In this document: positions 1 to 5,643 of the stretch, piece after piece
How positions within the stretch are numbered: position 1 is the first letter of the stretch
Layout: the number at the start of each line of letters is the position of its first letter
From: a bacterium
Lineage (GTDB): Bacteria; Bacillota_I; Bacilli_A; RF39; UBA660
Direction: 5' to 3'
NCBI GenBank assembly: GCA_029007415.1
Contig: JAQXHT010000122.1
Span: 1-5,643, forward strand
DNA: 5,643 bases
Notes under the pieces: generated by a model
Seen by the model: only the letters and a program-made list of their open reading frames with translations
What the model was told of the DNA's origin: nothing
Database searches by the model: none
Program-made: the position numbers and the translations under genes

Positions 1-90
1 CAAGGTTTACAAGGTACACAAGGTATTCAAGGATTAGAAGGACCAACAGGACCTACTGGACCTACGGGACCAACTGGGCCTAGTGCTTAA
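1..90 (+). CDS. Collagen-like Gly-X-Y repeat protein, C-terminal end (partial)
   Basis: Frame 1 is open from the window edge and reads 29 residues to a TAA stop at 88-90, followed directly by a second in-frame TAA. Every third residue is Gly: early triplets are of the GLQ, GTQ, GIQ type, then four Gly-Pro-Thr triplets (40-75) and a final GPS-A. This is the collagen triple-helix pattern found in bacterial surface and exosporium proteins such as BclA. The protein stops almost immediately after the repeats, so there is no C-terminal globular trimerisation domain and no LPXTG anchor; any such domain or signal would lie upstream. Synonymous codons differ from triplet to triplet (CCA/CCT, ACA/ACT/ACG, GGA/GGG), so the repeat is held at protein level. 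Thr in GPT triplets is a known O-glycan site in BclA, which fits the glycosyltransferase next door. The start is outside the window. Confidence 0.88.
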   Translation, partial: QGLQGTQGIQGLEGPTGPTGPTGPTGPSA

Positions 91-96
91 TAACAG

Positions 97-1188
97 ATGA
101 AGATGAAAAAATTTAAAGTTATCGTTTATGCAATAAGTAAAAATGAAGAAAAATTTGTATCACGTTGGGTAGAATCAATGAAAGAAGCAGATGAAATAAT
201 TGTATTAGATACAGGTAGTAATGACAACACTGTAAAAAAACTACAAGAGCTAGGGGTTACCGTTAAGGAAGAAACAATTTATCCTTTTAGATTTGACATA
301 GCTAGGAATAAGTCATTAGCTTTAGTACCACAAGACACTGATATTTGCGTTTGTACAGACTTAGATGAAGTATTTGAAAAAGGTTGGCGAGATAATCTCG
401 AGAGTATTTGGAAGGAAAATATTACAAGACTTGCTTATAATTATAATTGGAAATTAGATAAAGCAAACAAACCGTTAGTAAACTTTTACATTGAAAAAAT
501 TCATTCTAGGAACAATTACACCTGGACTCATCCTGTTCATGAAGTTTTGACCTATATAGGTGATAAGAAAGAAATAAAAGAGCAAACTGATTTAATAACT
601 TTAAATCATTATCCTGACCCTACTAAAAGTAGAAGTAATTATCTACCATTATTAGAACTATCCGTTAAAGAAGACCCTGAAGATGATAGAAATATGCACT
701 ATCTGGGAAGAGAATACATGTATCATCAAAAATACAATGAAGCAATAGATACATTAATTAAACATTTATCATTAAAAAGAGCAACTTGGAAAGATGAACG
801 TGCTGCTTCTATGCGTTTTATTGCTAGATGTTACACAGAATTAAAAAGATACAAAGAGGCTAAGATGTGGTATCAAGAAGCAATTAATGAAGCACCTTAT
901 TTAAGAGATGCTTATGTCGAACTAGCTATTTTAGAATCAACTTTGTTTGAATACGAAGAAAGTAAAAACCACTGTTTAAAAGCATTAGAAATAAAAACTC
1001 ATCCTAAAACTTATATAAATGAACAATTTAGTTTTGACCATACTATATATGATTTATTATCTATAAGTTATTATTATTTAAAAGATTACCCTAAATCTTT
1101 AGAATATATCAATAAAGCTTTAACAATATCCCCCGATAATAAAAGATTACAAGGCAATAAAGTAATCATAGAAAAAGCAAGAGAATAA
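97..1188 (+). CDS. GT2-fold glycosyltransferase with C-terminal TPR repeats
   Basis: Probably a cytoplasmic glycosyltransferase that moves a sugar from a nucleotide-sugar donor to an acceptor. No signal peptide or membrane segment is visible. The N-terminal half has the family 2 pattern: an ISKNEE strand end (13-18), DTGSND (38-43) for nucleotide binding, RFDIARN (65-71), the metal-binding DxD-like TDLDE (87-91), and a HPVHE element (145-149) as probable active-site region. From about residue 198 to the end there are about four TPR-like helical hairpins, for example around 198-224, 234-268, 270-300 and 316-350, likely for acceptor binding or dimerisation; GT2-TPR fusions such as SunS are protein glycosyltransferases. 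It starts 6 bases after the collagen-like gene, which is the obvious candidate substrate (inference). Neither Met at 97 nor Met at 103 has a clear Shine-Dalgarno sequence, so translation is probably coupled to the upstream gene; 103 remains possible. Fold is certain, substrate is not. Confidence 0.9.
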   Translation: MKMKKFKVIVYAISKNEEKFVSRWVESMKEADEIIVLDTGSNDNTVKKLQELGVTVKEETIYPFRFDIARNKSLALVPQDTDICVCTDLDEVFEKGWRDNLESIWKENITRLAYNYNWKLDKANKPLVNFYIEKIHSRNNYTWTHPVHEVLTYIGDKKEIKEQTDLITLNHYPDPTKSRSNYLPLLELSVKEDPEDDRNMHYLGREYMYHQKYNEAIDTLIKHLSLKRATWKDERAASMRFIARCYTELKRYKEAKMWYQEAINEAPYLRDAYVELAILESTLFEYEESKNHCLKALEIKTHPKTYINEQFSFDHTIYDLLSISYYYLKDYPKSLEYINKALTISPDNKRLQGNKVIIEKARE

Positions 1189-1210
1189 TTATTTCTTTCT
1201 CTTGCTTTTT
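1172..1210. terminator. Bidirectional terminator hairpin inside both convergent genes
   Basis: The arm AAAAAGCAAGAGAA (1172-1185) pairs perfectly with TTCTCTTGCTTTTT (1197-1210), giving a 14-bp stem and an 11-base loop that holds both stop codons. On the plus strand the stem is followed by a T-rich run (TCCTTTTTCTTTTT); on the minus strand the T-run is in the 3' arm itself. The left arm encodes the last residues of the glycosyltransferase, and the right arm the last Lys/Arg/Ser codons of the PF06541 gene. Rho-independent termination in both directions is inferred from this structure. Confidence 0.8.
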
Positions 1211-1926
1211 TCCTTTTTCTTTTTATATTCTTCTTTTTGTTTTGCTAAAGTCTTTTTAATTCTTCCTAATGGATCATGATTACTTAACTTAATCTTAGGA
1301 AAAGCATTAAGCATATGAAGCATTAAGCCCTTATTCTTGATTATTTCACCTCTAACGCGTTTACTTATTTCTTCTGTCGCATCTTTGGCTGTAAACTTCA
1401 TACTAGCAATCTTAACTTGACACATCGTAGTAACGGTAATAACAACATCTATCATAAAAATAACAAATAGTACGATAGCTACGATCATCATTACTTTATC
1501 AGGCATACTCTTGATTAAACCTTCAACAAAAGGATGAATAATACTAACTATTACTACGCCTCCAAGTCCAAATAGACATGAATTTTCAAGACAGACACGA
1601 CCAGAAAGATTGAATTTCTTTTCTGTATAGTCCCACCATCTAGCATGGAATATCTTTTCTAAAATTAAACTAGTCATATATTCCATTAATGTACAAACAA
1701 AAGCTGACATAACAAATAAAGTGATAAGGTCATTACTATATTTCGCTAGAAATAAATTCATTATGACACAACTTGAACCATAAATAGGTAAATAAGGTCC
1801 AAGACAGAAACCTCTATTCATTACTAACTTCTTATTATTAATAGAACAACAAGTTATTTCGGTTAAATAACCAATAAAGGAATAAAGCATGAAGCATAAA
1901 AACCAATAACAAAGTGTAGAAAACAT
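1189..1926 (-). CDS. PF06541-type (CmpB-like, putative ABC transporter type IV) membrane protein
   Basis: Integral membrane protein of 245 residues; the family is common in Bacillota, named as a putative ABC-transporter type IV, with no settled function. Family signatures, numbered from the chosen start: YSFIGYLTE (15-23), NRGFCLGPYLPIYG (37-50), EYMTSLILEKIF then ARWWDY (82-100), and SGRVCLENS (108-116). About five hydrophobic segments are visible (near 5-25, 40-60, 66-88, 117-137, 146-168), followed by a cytoplasmic-looking tail ending in a Lys/Arg-rich stretch. The frame can open at TTG 1944, but ATG 1926 is chosen because a perfect AGGAGG lies 6 bases before it; the TTG start would translate through that site. 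It is the third gene of the uppP operon, 10 bases after the ZIP gene. It contains ten cysteines, mostly in the N-terminal half, which is many for such a protein. The function is unknown; I cannot assign a substrate. Confidence 0.88.
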   Translation of the reverse strand: MFSTLCYWFLCFMLYSFIGYLTEITCCSINNKKLVMNRGFCLGPYLPIYGSSCVIMNLFLAKYSNDLITLFVMSAFVCTLMEYMTSLILEKIFHARWWDYTEKKFNLSGRVCLENSCLFGLGGVVIVSIIHPFVEGLIKSMPDKVMMIVAIVLFVIFMIDVVITVTTMCQVKIASMKFTAKDATEEISKRVRGEIIKNKGLMLHMLNAFPKIKLSNHDPLGRIKKTLAKQKEEYKKKKEKSKRKK

Positions 1927-1932
1927 CAAACC

Positions 1933-1938
1933 CCTCCT
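1933..1938 (-). promoter_or_regulatory. Shine-Dalgarno AGGAGG that sets the start of the PF06541 gene
   Basis: The minus strand reads TAGGAGG, 6 bases, ATG. This decides for ATG 1926 over the in-frame TTG at 1944, which lies upstream of this site. The TAG stop of the ZIP gene (1937-1939) overlaps the site, so ribosomes finishing the ZIP gene end on the binding site of the next gene. Confidence 0.85.
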
Positions 1939-2686
1939 AATCAAAGAATAATGTTAATAGAAAAATCAAAACACCACTTACTAAACCATAAATTGTCATA
2001 TCTCTATTTTTAGTATCTTTAACTTTTGGCAGTAATTCAAAAAATACTAAGTAGAATAACATTCCTAATACTAAAGAAAGAAGTACTCCCATAAAGATAT
2101 TACTAGCACTAGTTAATTTTAATAAGAATGGAATTAGTCCTCCTAAAAAAGTAGAGATACTAAGAAGAATCATCGGTATTGTTAAACTTTTCTTTTCTGA
2201 ACTTTCTGAGTAAACACTACCAATCATTACTCCTAGTGGTAAGTTATGAATACCAACACCAATACTCATCATTAGTCCTAGTGATAAATCGCTAAGTGTA
2301 ACAAAATAAATCGCCATACCTTCAATAATGTTATGAATAATTAACACTATGATAGAAAGTAGTCCAATATGATGAATATTTTCTTTGATTTCTTTACTAC
2401 TTTTTACATGATCATGATGGTCTGGAATAAATTGATCTAATATTTTAAATATTAGAAAACCAAGTAAGGCGAAAATAATAAATAGATACAACTTACCAAA
2501 CCCGAATGTTTCTAATGATTCCTTTAATAAATCAAATATCATTAACATAATAAGAAGAGAAAAAGCAAGAGCAAAGATGTAGTCTAATACTCTTCTTTTC
2601 TTATTTAAAAAGAAAGAAAAGATTATTCCAACTACTAAGAATAATCCTAATAGAAATGTAATAAAAAGTGATAGATTAGGACTCAT
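1937..2686 (-). CDS. ZIP-family divalent metal transporter (ZupT-like)
   Basis: Membrane protein of 249 residues, about the usual size for bacterial ZIP proteins, with about eight hydrophobic segments. ZIP proteins carry divalent metals such as Zn, Fe or Mn into the cytoplasm. The TM4 signature is HNIIEGMAI (118-126), keeping His118, Asn119 and Glu122. The TM5 signature is HNLPLG (147-152), keeping His147 and Asn148, but Leu151 stands where classical members have Glu (HNxPEG). A short His/Asp-rich loop DHHDH (89-93) and His105-His106 precede TM4, where ZIPs often have a cytoplasmic metal-binding loop. ATG 2686 has AGGAGG 6 bases upstream. It is the second gene of the uppP operon; its stop overlaps the binding site of the next gene. 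Family assignment is firm; metal and direction are inferred from the family, and the missing TM5 Glu makes the metal site uncertain. Confidence 0.88.
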   Translation of the reverse strand: MSPNLSLFITFLLGLFLVVGIIFSFFLNKKRRVLDYIFALAFSLLIMLMIFDLLKESLETFGFGKLYLFIIFALLGFLIFKILDQFIPDHHDHVKSSKEIKENIHHIGLLSIIVLIIHNIIEGMAIYFVTLSDLSLGLMMSIGVGIHNLPLGVMIGSVYSESSEKKSLTIPMILLSISTFLGGLIPFLLKLTSASNIFMGVLLSLVLGMLFYLVFFELLPKVKDTKNRDMTIYGLVSGVLIFLLTLFFD

Positions 2687-2692
2687 ATTTTG

Positions 2693-2698
2693 CCTCCT
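2693..2698 (-). promoter_or_regulatory. Shine-Dalgarno AGGAGG of the ZIP gene, overlapping the uppP stop
   Basis: The minus strand reads TAGGAGG, 6 bases (CAAAAT), ATG 2686. The TAG (2697-2699) is the stop codon of uppP, so the two genes are likely coupled in translation. Confidence 0.85.
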
Positions 2699-3515
2699 AT
2701 CTAAATGTAACTAACAAGATAACTAGAAGTGCAAGTAAAATACGATAAATCATAAACACTTTAAAATCATGTTTCTTTAAGTATTGTAATAAGAATTTAA
2801 TACAGATAATTCCTGTTATGAAAGCAATAACAATTCCTACTAAGAATATAGCTACATTAGAAGTAATTAAAGCGATTGCTTCTCCTTTAACGAATTGTAA
2901 TAAGCAAGCACCTAAAACAACAGGAGCTGATAAATAGAAAGAAAACTTAGCAGCATCTTCTCTATTTAGTTTTAAGGCTCTAGCACAAGCGATAGTAGTT
3001 CCACTTCTACTAAAACCAGGAATTAACGCGAATACTTGACTACAACCAATCAAGAATACATCTTTGAATGACAATTCTTTAACATTTTTTTCTTGTTTTG
3101 ATTTCTTATCTATGATATAGATAATGATACCCATCGCTATTAAAGCAGTTGCTATTAAATAGTAATTAGTTCTAATAGCATTTTCAATTACATCTTCAAA
3201 TAACACTCCAACTATAGCAGCAGGAATAGTAGCAACTATTATTTGAAAGAAAAGTTTTCCATCACTATCTTTTACTCCTTTAGTTACTCCTTTAACAACC
3301 ATATTTAAAAAGTCTTTAAAGAAGAATACGGCAATAGCAAGTAAAGTTCCAAGATGAAGGGCAAGGTCGAAACATAGTGCTAAGTCACTACCCATTCCCT
3401 TACCAATACCAAAGACATCTCTAAAGATAATTAAATGTGCACTTGATGAAATTGGTAAAAACTCAGCTATTCCTTGGACAATTCCAAGAATAATCGCTGC
3501 AATAATATTATTCAT
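2697..3515 (-). CDS. uppP: Undecaprenyl-diphosphatase UppP/BacA
   Basis: Dephosphorylates undecaprenyl diphosphate to the monophosphate lipid carrier used for peptidoglycan and other wall polymers; overproduction is known to give bacitracin resistance. It is 272 residues, the usual family length. The first conserved block is GIVQGIAEFLPISSSAHL (11-28) with Glu18 and His27, matching the family (E/Q)xxxE and catalytic His positions; position 14 is Gln where E. coli has Glu, a common variant. The second block is PGFSRSGTT (166-174) with Arg170. DLALHLGT (50-57) and about seven to eight hydrophobic segments also fit. ATG 3515 is preceded by AAGGTG at suitable spacing. It is the first gene of an operon with the ZIP and PF06541 genes, driven by an extended -10 promoter just upstream. 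Its presence argues that the organism has a peptidoglycan wall and is not a wall-less Mollicute. Confidence 0.97.
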   Translation of the reverse strand: MNNIIAAIILGIVQGIAEFLPISSSAHLIIFRDVFGIGKGMGSDLALCFDLALHLGTLLAIAVFFFKDFLNMVVKGVTKGVKDSDGKLFFQIIVATIPAAIVGVLFEDVIENAIRTNYYLIATALIAMGIIIYIIDKKSKQEKNVKELSFKDVFLIGCSQVFALIPGFSRSGTTIACARALKLNREDAAKFSFYLSAPVVLGACLLQFVKGEAIALITSNVAIFLVGIVIAFITGIICIKFLLQYLKKHDFKVFMIYRILLALLVILLVTFR

Positions 3516-3540
3516 AATAACACCTTCTTTTCTAAATAAG

Positions 3541-3549
3541 ATTATAGCA
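3541..3549 (-). promoter_or_regulatory. Extended -10 promoter for the uppP operon
   Basis: The minus strand reads TGCTATAAT: a perfect TATAAT (3546-3541) with the TG extension of an extended -10 element. At 17-base spacing the -35 position reads TTTCTT (3569-3564), a poor match, as is common when the -10 is extended. Transcription would start near 3534, leaving a leader of about 20 bases before the uppP ATG with its AAGGTG site. The -35 position falls in the arm of the hairpin after aspS. Confidence 0.7.
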
Positions 3550-3558
3550 AACTAGTAA

Positions 3559-3596
3559 GGAAAAAGAAAGCTTAACTTTTTTAACCTTTCTTTTCC
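3559..3596 (-). terminator. Probable terminator hairpin after aspS
   Basis: Five bases after the aspS stop, GGAAAAGAAAG pairs with CTTTCTTTTTCC (11 bp with one bulged T). Inside, TTAA pairs with TTAA across a G/G mismatch, leaving a 5-base AAAAG loop. If only the inner AAAG/CTTT and TTAA pairs form, the CTTTTTCC that follows serves as an imperfect U-run. No clean T-run follows the full stem, so termination may be partial. Confidence 0.5.
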
Positions 3597-3601
3597 AAAA
3601 G

Positions 3602-5347
3602 TTATTCTTTTTCTAGTTTTATTCCTAAGTCTTCTAATTGTTTTTTAGCAACTTTATTAGGTGCTTCACTCATAAGACAACTAGCACTAGCTGTCTTAGG
3701 AAAAGCAATTACATCACGAATGTTATCTGTCTCTGTTAATAACATCGTAAGTCTATCTAATCCGATAGCAAGTCCTCCATGAGGAGGTGTTCCATATTTT
3801 AAAGCTTCAACAAAGAAACCAAATTTTTCTTCTATATCTTCTTTAGTTAACTCCAAAGCTTCAAACATTTTTTCTTGTACTTCTTCGTTATGAATACGAA
3901 TAGAACCTCCTCCTGCTTCGTAACCATTAATAACTATATCATAGGCCTTAGAATAACAATGTGCTTTATCACTTATTAATTTATCTATATCACTATCTAA
4001 TGGAGCTGTAAAAGGATGATGACAAGCAACAAACCTATTTTCTTCTTCACTCCACTCAAATGATGGAAACTTAGTAACCCATAACAATTTATAGTCTTTT
4101 TCTTTAATAAGATTTAACTCACGTGCTAATTTACATCTTAAAGCTCCTAATGTTTGGTAAACTATATTTTTATCATCAGCAGCAAAGAATAATATATCAT
4201 TATTATGCATATTTAAATTAGCTACTAACTCTTTCTGCTCTAAAGATGATAAAAACTTACTAATACCACCAGTAAACTCATTATTTTCATACTTAACAAA
4301 AGGAAGTCCTTTAGCTTTATATATCTTAACAAACTCTGTTAATTCATCTGTTTTCTTTCTTGAAAAGTAACTAGCATTATTTTCTACTTTTATACAAGCT
4401 ATAGTAGTATTATCACTAAGAGCATTTTGAAAGACTTTAAATTCAGTATTTTTAAAGATATCTTTAATGTCATTTATCTTCATATCAAATCTTAAGTCCG
4501 GCTTATCAGAACCATAATATTTGATAGCATCATCATACTCCATTCTCTTAAGAGGAAGTTTGATATCAATACCTTTTATTTCTTTAAAGACATGAGCAAT
4601 TAACTCTTCTGTTAAACTCATAACATCTTCTTCATCAACGAAACTCATTTCCATATCAACTTGTGTAAACTCTGGCTGTCTATCACTTCTTAAATCCTCA
4701 TCACGGAAACATTTTGCTATTTGAAAATATTTCTCCATTCCTCCTACCATTAGTAGTTGTTTAAATAATTGTGGTGACTGAGGAAGAGCATAGAATTTAC
4801 CTTTATTTACTCTACTTGGTACTAAATAATCTCTTGCTCCTTCAGGAGTTGATTTACAAATAATTGGTGTTTCTACTTCCACAAAGCCTTTACTATCTAA
4901 AAAGTTTCTAATAGCAAGTGTAATCTTATGACGAGTTATTAAGTTATCTTTTAAATTACTTCTTCTAAGATCAAGATAACGATATTTTAGTCTTGTATCT
5001 TCTAAAGCAGTTGTGTCATTAGTAATTTCAAAAGGTAAATCACGAGATGAATTTAATAATTCTACATTTTCTAATTCTACTTCAATATCACCAGTTGGAA
5101 TATTTTTATTCTTAGATTCACGTTCTCTAACAATACCTTCTACTTTTAAAACAGATTCACTTTTTAAAGTACTTGCTACTTCATAAACATCTGAAGAGCG
5201 AGCTACTAACTGAACAATACCACTTCTATCTCTAAGGTCAATAAAACATACTCCACCTAAGTCACGTTTCTTTTGTACCCAGCCGTATAGTGTTACTTTT
5301 TTCTCTTTATCAGTTAATCTTAAACTATTATTTTCTATTGTTTTCAT
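3602..5347 (-). CDS. aspS: Aspartyl-tRNA synthetase
   Basis: Class II synthetase that charges tRNA-Asp with aspartate in the cytoplasm. It is 581 residues, the normal bacterial length. Domains in order: N-terminal OB-fold anticodon-binding domain with GWVQKKRDLGG (22-32) and DLRDR (37-41); the catalytic core with motif 1 around ETPIICKSTPEGARDY (159-174), the PQSPQLFKQLL segment (189-199), motif 2 FRDEDLR...PEFTQ (214-229); a bacterial-type GAD insertion (about 285-400); then HHPFTAP (443-449) and motif 3 GGLAIGLDR (524-532), ending with FPKTASASCLMSEAP (549-563). Leu30 in the OB fold resembles tRNA-Asp-specific enzymes, where non-discriminating bacterial ones often have His; this is suggestive only. 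ATG 5347 has AGGAAGTG upstream, overlapping the hisS stop. It lies 14 bases after hisS, the usual Bacillota order; in that group the pair is often T-box controlled, but any leader would be outside the window. Confidence 0.98.
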   Translation of the reverse strand: MKTIENNSLRLTDKEKKVTLYGWVQKKRDLGGVCFIDLRDRSGIVQLVARSSDVYEVASTLKSESVLKVEGIVRERESKNKNIPTGDIEVELENVELLNSSRDLPFEITNDTTALEDTRLKYRYLDLRRSNLKDNLITRHKITLAIRNFLDSKGFVEVETPIICKSTPEGARDYLVPSRVNKGKFYALPQSPQLFKQLLMVGGMEKYFQIAKCFRDEDLRSDRQPEFTQVDMEMSFVDEEDVMSLTEELIAHVFKEIKGIDIKLPLKRMEYDDAIKYYGSDKPDLRFDMKINDIKDIFKNTEFKVFQNALSDNTTIACIKVENNASYFSRKKTDELTEFVKIYKAKGLPFVKYENNEFTGGISKFLSSLEQKELVANLNMHNNDILFFAADDKNIVYQTLGALRCKLARELNLIKEKDYKLLWVTKFPSFEWSEEENRFVACHHPFTAPLDSDIDKLISDKAHCYSKAYDIVINGYEAGGGSIRIHNEEVQEKMFEALELTKEDIEEKFGFFVEALKYGTPPHGGLAIGLDRLTMLLTETDNIRDVIAFPKTASASCLMSEAPNKVAKKQLEDLGIKLEKE

Positions 5348-5355
5348 CTTTCTAA

Positions 5356-5363
5356 CACTTCCT
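5356..5363 (-). promoter_or_regulatory. Shine-Dalgarno AGGAAGTG of aspS, overlapping the hisS stop
   Basis: The minus strand reads TAGGAAGTG, 8 bases, ATG 5347. The TAG is the hisS stop codon (5362-5364). It repeats the stop/binding-site overlap seen twice in the uppP operon. Confidence 0.75.
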
Positions 5364-5643
5364 ATTCATCTTCACATTGGCATTCATCGTGATTACATTC
5401 ACCAGTACATTCATGTCCACAATCACAATCATCACTATCTGTTGTTAATTTTTCATCCAAGTAGTAGATTAAAACATCTAAACTGATAATTTCTTCTTCC
5501 TTTGTTTGATTATTTTTAATCTTTATTTCATTATTATTTAAGTCTTCACTATTTAAAATAGCAATAAACTTACTATTCAAACGATCAGCTTGTTTAAATT
5601 GACCTTTAAGTCCACGACCAGTATATTCTGTTTCAACAATAAA
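5362..5643 (-). CDS. hisS: Histidyl-tRNA synthetase, C-terminal part (partial) with Cys/His-rich tail
   Basis: The minus-strand frame is open from the window edge and gives 93 residues before TAG; the TTG at 5580 is an internal Leu codon, not a start. The first part reads VETEYTGRGLKGQFKQADRL, then KFIAIL, matching the HisRS C-terminal anticodon-binding domain (compare [20 protein letters not shown] in E. coli), and continues with the closing strands and helix (KIKNNQTKEEE...SLDVLIYYL). The enzyme charges tRNA-His. Its position just before aspS, 14 bases apart, is the classic Bacillota gene order and supports the call. The odd feature is the last 25 residues (5365-5439): six Cys, two His and eleven Asp/Glu, in a CDCGH-x-C-x2-x-C-x-H-x2-C-x-C style pattern absent from standard HisRS. 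The rest of the gene lies outside the window. Confidence 0.9.
   Translation of the reverse strand, partial: FIVETEYTGRGLKGQFKQADRLNSKFIAILNSEDLNNNEIKIKNNQTKEEEIISLDVLIYYLDEKLTTDSDDCDCGHECTGECNHDECQCEDE

Noticed and set aside
40..84. DNA tandem repeat or CRISPR-like array
   Set aside because: The 9-base units vary at synonymous positions and encode Gly-Pro-Thr triplets; there are no spacers. It is a protein-level collagen repeat.
1..1188. One fused collagen-glycosyltransferase protein by stop readthrough
   Set aside because: The frame is shared, but two consecutive TAA codons make readthrough unlikely; two proteins are the simpler reading.
1927..1944. TTG start at 1944 for the PF06541 gene
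   Set aside because: AGGAGG lies inside this extension, 6 bases before ATG 1926, so the extension is the leader and not coding.
5348..5361. T-box or other riboswitch before aspS
   Set aside because: The gap to hisS is only 14 bases; a T-box, if present, would be upstream of hisS outside the window.
5362..5580. A free-standing 72-residue Cys-rich, metallothionein-like small protein
   Set aside because: The frame is open through the window edge, the supposed start is TTG with no binding site, and the upstream codons (GLKGQFKQADR) match the HisRS C-terminal domain. It is the end of hisS.
1..5643. Mycoplasma-type genetic code (TGA as Trp)
   Set aside because: Trp codons are TGG, and the reading frames need no TGA readthrough; UppP also implies a cell wall.

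Overview
The window is AT-rich, densely packed bacterial DNA, most like a low-GC Bacillota/Bacilli-type organism (for example the uncultured gut Bacilli on the Erysipelotrichia/RF39 side of that group). This rests on the base composition, strong AGGAGG ribosome binding sites, the hisS-aspS gene pair typical of Bacillota, and a PF06541-type membrane protein. Tryptophan is encoded by TGG, and all stops are TAA or TAG, so nothing points to a Mycoplasma-type code. UppP implies a peptidoglycan wall. I cannot name a species.

Left part, plus strand (1-1188): the end of a collagen-like Gly-X-Y protein, closing in Gly-Pro-Thr triplets, is followed 6 bases later by a glycosyltransferase of the GT2 fold fused to TPR repeats. 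The arrangement resembles the BclA/glycosyltransferase pairs that make glycosylated collagen-like surface fibres. It is the most interesting functional unit here.

Middle, minus strand (3515 down to 1189): a compact three-gene operon, uppP (undecaprenyl-diphosphatase), a ZIP-family metal transporter, and a PF06541 (CmpB-like) membrane protein of unknown role. An extended -10 promoter lies just upstream of uppP. The operon converges on the glycosyltransferase with no intergenic base at all; a bidirectional terminator hairpin is built into the last codons of both genes.

Right part, minus strand (5643 down to 3602): the C-terminal end of histidyl-tRNA synthetase (hisS, cut by the window edge) followed by complete aspS. 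The HisRS fragment ends in an unusual acidic Cys/His-rich tail that looks able to bind metal. A hairpin after aspS probably separates this unit from the uppP operon.

At all three tandem minus-strand junctions not separated by a promoter (hisS/aspS, uppP/zip, zip/cmpB), the upstream TAG stop is part of the downstream Shine-Dalgarno sequence. This suggests translational coupling throughout. No mobile element, tRNA, rRNA or CRISPR array was seen, and no gene-free stretch exceeds 86 bases.
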